Made by a program: the position numbers and the translations under genes. Of a stretch of DNA of 32,192 nt, positions 29,669 to 32,192 are shown in pieces. The number at the start of each line of letters is the position of its first letter. Position 1 is the stretch's first letter. The stretch comes from an uncultured Agathobaculum sp. (GTDB taxonomy: Bacteria > Bacillota > Clostridia > Oscillospirales > Butyricicoccaceae): the NCBI RefSeq assembly GCF_944384765.1, contig NZ_CALWUM010000026.1, positions 1-32,192 of the forward strand, read 5' to 3'. The notes under the pieces were generated by a model, which was given only the letters and a program-made list of their open reading frames with translations, was not told the DNA's origin and made no database searches.

Positions 29669-30712
29669 TTAGCCCTGAATTTTCTGGTTGCCGGTTGACC
29701 AGACGTGTGCCTCGCCGGCAGCGGAGGCCGTATTCTGCGCCATCACGCCCACCAGGCGGTGTGGCACATAGGGTTCCTCCAGATAGGTGATCTCTTCTGG
29801 CGTCAGCGTCAGCTCGGTCGCCTTAGCGGCGCCCTCGATGTGATGCAGCTTGGTCGCGCCGACCACAGGCGCAGTCACGCGCGTGAGCAGCCACGCGAGC
29901 GATACCTCGGTCATGGACACGCCGCGGCGCTCTGCAATCTCGTGTACCCGGCGGATGATTACCTCATCCTGCTGGGCCGTCGCGTCATACTTGAGGTGCG
30001 CATAGCTGTCCTCCTCCAGGCGTTTGGAGCTCTCGCCGGGCAGACGCGCCAGGCGTCCGCTCGCCAGCGCGCTATAAGGCGTCATAGCGATGTTGTCCTC
30101 CGCGCACAACTGTGCCATCTCGCGCTCCTCCTCGCGGAAGATCAAGTTGTAATGCCCCTGTACGGAAACAAAGCGGGCAAAGCCCTCCTTTTCCGCCAGT
30201 GCATTTGCCTTGGCAAGCTGATACGCAAAGCAGTTAGAAATACCGATATAGCGCGCCTTGCCTGCCTTGACCACGCGGTTTAGGCCGTCCATGATGTCAT
30301 ACAGCGGGGTCTGATAGTCCCACATGTGATAGATATACAGATCCACATAATCCATACCAAGATTTTTCAGGCTGGTGTTGATCATGCGTTCGATGTGCTG
30401 CTGACCGGAAACACCTGCAGCGATTTCCTCTGGTGTGCGCGGCAGGAATTTGGTCGCGACAACGACCTCATCCCGCTTGGCAAAATCGCGCAGCGCGCGG
30501 CCGACATACTGCTCACTCGTGCCGCTCTGATAGCCGATGGCCGTGTCGAAAAAGTTGACGCCCAGCTCGAGTCCCCGGCGAATGATCGCGCGGGAGTGCT
30601 CCTCATCCAGCGTCCAGCTGTGCTGGCCGTTTTTGGCGTCACCAAAACCCATACAGCCCATGCAGATGCGCGAAACGCGCAGATCCGCATTGCCTAGCTT
30701 AGTATATTGCAT
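29669..30712 (-). CDS. aldo/keto reductase (YhdN/AKR11-like)
   Basis: A 347-residue NADPH-dependent reductase with the complete tetrad visible: Asp in NFFDTAIGY, Tyr in the same block, Lys in VVVATKF, and His in LYIYHMWD. Cofactor-binding GATKLHHIEGAAKA is near the C-terminus. It reduces aldehydes or ketones in the cytoplasm. The ATG at 30712 is preferred to one three codons earlier: AGGAGG lies nine bases before it and touches the earlier one. Distance to the upstream flavodoxin stop is 14 bases, so both form one operon. Confidence 0.93.
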   Translation of the reverse strand: MQYTKLGNADLRVSRICMGCMGFGDAKNGQHSWTLDEEHSRAIIRRGLELGVNFFDTAIGYQSGTSEQYVGRALRDFAKRDEVVVATKFLPRTPEEIAAGVSGQQHIERMINTSLKNLGMDYVDLYIYHMWDYQTPLYDIMDGLNRVVKAGKARYIGISNCFAYQLAKANALAEKEGFARFVSVQGHYNLIFREEEREMAQLCAEDNIAMTPYSALASGRLARLPGESSKRLEEDSYAHLKYDATAQQDEVIIRRVHEIAERRGVSMTEVSLAWLLTRVTAPVVGATKLHHIEGAAKATELTLTPEEITYLEEPYVPHRLVGVMAQNTASAAGEAHVWSTGNQKIQG

Positions 30713-30726
30713 AGATGCCATCCTCC

Positions 30727-31200
30727 TTACAGACTTTCCGCCCAGCGGCGCAGCGAATCCGCATCCTGCATACCGTTGAGCATCTTACCCGTGCGGATCT
30801 CCGCGCCCGGGCAGCTGGAAGCGAGCGCCTGCGCAGTCTTACCCAGGCCGCTGCCGCCCGAGGTGGCAAACAGGATAATCGTCTTGCCGCTAAAGTCATA
30901 GCTTTCCAGGAAAGTGCGGATAATAGACGGCGCCGTATACCACCAGATCGGAAAGCCCAAGAAGATGCGGTCGTATGCTGCGATATTCGCATCCGTGTCA
31001 GCAAGCGCAGGACGTGCAGCCGGATCATTCATCTCAACCGAGCTGCGCGAGTGTTTGTCCTGCCAGTTGAGATCAGCTGCGGTATAGGTCACTGCAGGAC
31101 GGATCTCATACTGGTCCGCACTGATTGCGTCCGCAAGGCGCTGGGCTGCGCGCCTGGTCGTGCCGCTCGCTGAAAAATAGGCGACTAATGTTTTGCTCAT
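30727..31200 (-). CDS. flavodoxin
   Basis: A 157-residue protein. MSKTLVAYFSASGTTRRAAQR contains the FMN phosphate loop, FLGFPIWWYTAPSIIRTFLE is the flavin-stacking loop, and LFATSGGSGLGKT the last FMN contact. It is of the flavodoxin_4 type, often listed next to aldo/keto reductases as an electron carrier. AAGGAGG is nine bases before the ATG at 31200. Promoter at 31302-31330. Confidence 0.92.
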   Translation of the reverse strand: MSKTLVAYFSASGTTRRAAQRLADAISADQYEIRPAVTYTAADLNWQDKHSRSSVEMNDPAARPALADTDANIAAYDRIFLGFPIWWYTAPSIIRTFLESYDFSGKTIILFATSGGSGLGKTAQALASSCPGAEIRTGKMLNGMQDADSLRRWAESL

Positions 31201-31301
31201 ATGTTTTGACCTCCTTGGTGTCATCATACAAGGGCTGCAGCGTCAGACACGCCCTGCAGCCATATCCGTATACACAAGGCAGCATTTGCTGCTCTGTTTT
31301 T

Positions 31302-31330
31302 ATTATACGGCTGCCGCGCAGAATTGTCTA
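31302..31330 (-). promoter_or_regulatory. promoter of the flavodoxin-aldo/keto reductase operon
   Basis: On the minus strand TAGACA at 31325-31330 and TATAAT at 31302-31307 with a 17-base spacer. The leader of about 95 bases has a weak hairpin GGGCGTGTCTGACGCTGC. Confidence 0.65.
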
Positions 31331-31410
31331 ATACCCGTATTTTATCGCTTGCCATGCATTTATTCTATAATTCCCAGGGGCAATGATAGAAGGTGAACAG
31401 TCAAATGGTT
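31331..31410. other. short spacer between HAD gene and flavodoxin promoter
   Basis: A TATAAT-like TCTATAATT near 31362 has no good -35. No gene and no clear terminator for the HAD gene is seen. Confidence 0.35.
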
Positions 31411-32061
31411 TTATTCAGAAAGCAGCACTGCCTGAAGTTCTTCCATAGAAGATACGATCTGATCTGCACCCGCATCATGCAATTCCTTCCATCCCCCAAA
31501 GCCAAAGGTGACACCGATACATCGCACGCCGAGCGCATGCGCGCCTTCCACATCATGCAAACGGTCACCAACCAGCACAGCCCGGTCACGGTCCACAACG
31601 TGCAGCTGCGTTAGCGCCTGCTCCAACACCTCAGCCTTGGTGCCGATCGAGCCATCCAGCGTTGCGCCGGAAACCACATCGAAAAAAACATCAATCTCAA
31701 AAAGCCGCAGAATTTTCTCGACAAAAACGGTCGGCTTGGAAGACGCAATCGCGATCTTTTTTCCAGCTGTACGAATTGCACGAAGCAGATCCGGCACACC
31801 GGTAAACAAAATGTTTTCCTGCCAGCCTATTTCACCAAAGCGCTCCCGATAATGTGCAACTGCCTGCTTCGCCTGTGCGTCGGAAAACGCATAGCAACGG
31901 CGAAACTCATCATGCAGCGGTGGCCCGATAAAATGCTCCAATGCCGAAAGTTCAGGTTCATCAATCCCCATCTTTTGCAGTGCATATTGCACAGACTTTG
32001 TGATCCCCTCACGAGGATCGGTCAGCGTACCGTCCAAGTCAAATAGAATATATTGAAACAT
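31411..32061 (-). CDS. HAD-family phosphatase (phosphoglycolate phosphatase-like)
   Basis: A 216-residue HAD hydrolase. Motif I FDLDGTLTD (nucleophile Asp8), motif II ASSKPT (Ser), the conserved lysine in GTKAEVLEQAL, and motif IV VLVGDRLHDVEGA. The cap domain (IGPPLHDEFRRCY) fits the Gph/PpaX-type subclass 1 group. It removes phosphate from small cytoplasmic substrates. GGGAGGA lies seven bases before the ATG. Its start is only about 22 bases after the terminator of the 5S rRNA gene, with no space for a promoter, so it depends on readthrough from the rRNA operon unless a promoter lies inside it. Confidence 0.92.
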   Translation of the reverse strand: MFQYILFDLDGTLTDPREGITKSVQYALQKMGIDEPELSALEHFIGPPLHDEFRRCYAFSDAQAKQAVAHYRERFGEIGWQENILFTGVPDLLRAIRTAGKKIAIASSKPTVFVEKILRLFEIDVFFDVVSGATLDGSIGTKAEVLEQALTQLHVVDRDRAVLVGDRLHDVEGAHALGVRCIGVTFGFGGWKELHDAGADQIVSSMEELQAVLLSE

Positions 32062-32082
32062 TAAATTTCCTCCCGAATACAG

Positions 32083-32114
32083 AAAAAAAGCAGCAGCCGA
32101 AGCTACTGCTTTTT
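32083..32114 (-). terminator. terminator of the rRNA operon
   Basis: Minus-strand hairpin AAAAAGCAGTAGC-TTCG-type loop-GCTGCTTTTTTT, right behind the 5S 3' end. The stem has one mismatch, and the T-run is long. Confidence 0.85.
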
Positions 32115-32116
32115 AT

Positions 32117-32192
32117 GTGCGCGTCGAGTTATCTTCCCGGGCCGTCGCCAGCCAAGTATTGTCACCGTAAACGAGCTTAACTACTGTGTTCG
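32117..32192 (-). rRNA. rrf: 5S rRNA, 3' part (cut by window end)
   Basis: The last 76 bases on the minus strand read CGAACACAGTAGTTAAGCTC at the edge, then GTGACAATACTTGGCTGGCG and GGGAAGATAACTCGACGC. This is the well-conserved middle and 3' end of clostridial 5S rRNA (CCGAACACAGxAGUUAAGCxC and ...GGxxGAUAACUCGxCGC). The 5' part, and presumably 23S and 16S, lie beyond the window. Confidence 0.9.

Noticed and set aside
1..32192. CRISPR arrays, tRNA genes and tandem repeats
   Set aside because: I looked for regularly spaced repeats and for tRNA T-loop patterns and saw none that hold up. The T-box of thrS is the only tRNA-linked element.

Overview
The window looks like chromosomal DNA of a GC-rich, spore-forming anaerobe of the Clostridia, probably a gut Oscillospirales/Butyricicoccus-type organism. 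This rests on a sigma-G-like promoter in front of an alpha/beta small acid-soluble spore protein (SASP) gene, a minimal SufC-SufB pair, an iron-only-hydrogenase-associated regulator (TM1266 family), a DUF1540 protein, an Fe-S aldo/keto reductase, a T-box on thrS and a PTS enzyme I. The genus is inference only.

Layout. 1-861: end of an aldo/keto reductase and a flavin reductase. 1071-1754 (minus): TM1266-type regulator behind a leader terminator, and a small DUF1540 protein. 1874-3617: sufC-sufB. 3655-5197: promoter, Asp-rich leader ORF, terminator hairpin, then a CNNM/CBS/CorC-type protein. 5245-7386 (minus): MATE exporter and YczE-like membrane protein. 7759-12110: a SASP gene cut in two by a 4,060-bp element carrying a DUF960 remnant, a HipA-like kinase, a small ORF and a large serine recombinase. 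12155-12916 (minus): a group IIC-type intron with a decayed ORF, sitting directly behind the ptsI terminator. 12986-14698 (minus): ptsI. 14908-18059: DUF1015 protein, a 45-aa HTH protein (minus) and an Fe-S aldo/keto reductase. 18150-22054 (minus): glycogen synthase with a 192-residue histone-H1-like extension, MscS channel, DUF554 protein. 22180-26311: proS, a small carboxypeptidase-regulatory-like protein (plus), and thrS with its T-box. 26315-29645: SLH-serpin (minus), then lysoplasmalogenase-like and DUF1461 membrane proteins (plus). 29669-32192 (minus): aldo/keto reductase with flavodoxin, a HAD phosphatase, and the 3' end of a 5S rRNA.

The most striking system is the interrupted SASP gene. 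The left half (from 7835) and right half (to 12110) share the 8-bp sequence GAGGTTGG. Joining them there gives an uninterrupted 71-residue canonical SASP. The joined element ends would form a site with TACACCAA/TTGGTGTA arms around a central GA, as expected for a large serine recombinase attP. The element is therefore a precise site-specific insertion in a sporulation gene that excision could restore. Because SASPs are needed in the forespore, whose chromosome is inherited, the logic must differ from the mother-cell skin element: either the integration is reversible or the gene is simply inactivated.

Other points of interest are the possible Mg2+-type leader-peptide attenuator before the CNNM gene, the H1-like tail on GlgA with a second strong internal start, a group IIC intron at a terminator, and a HAD gene placed directly behind an rRNA operon terminator.
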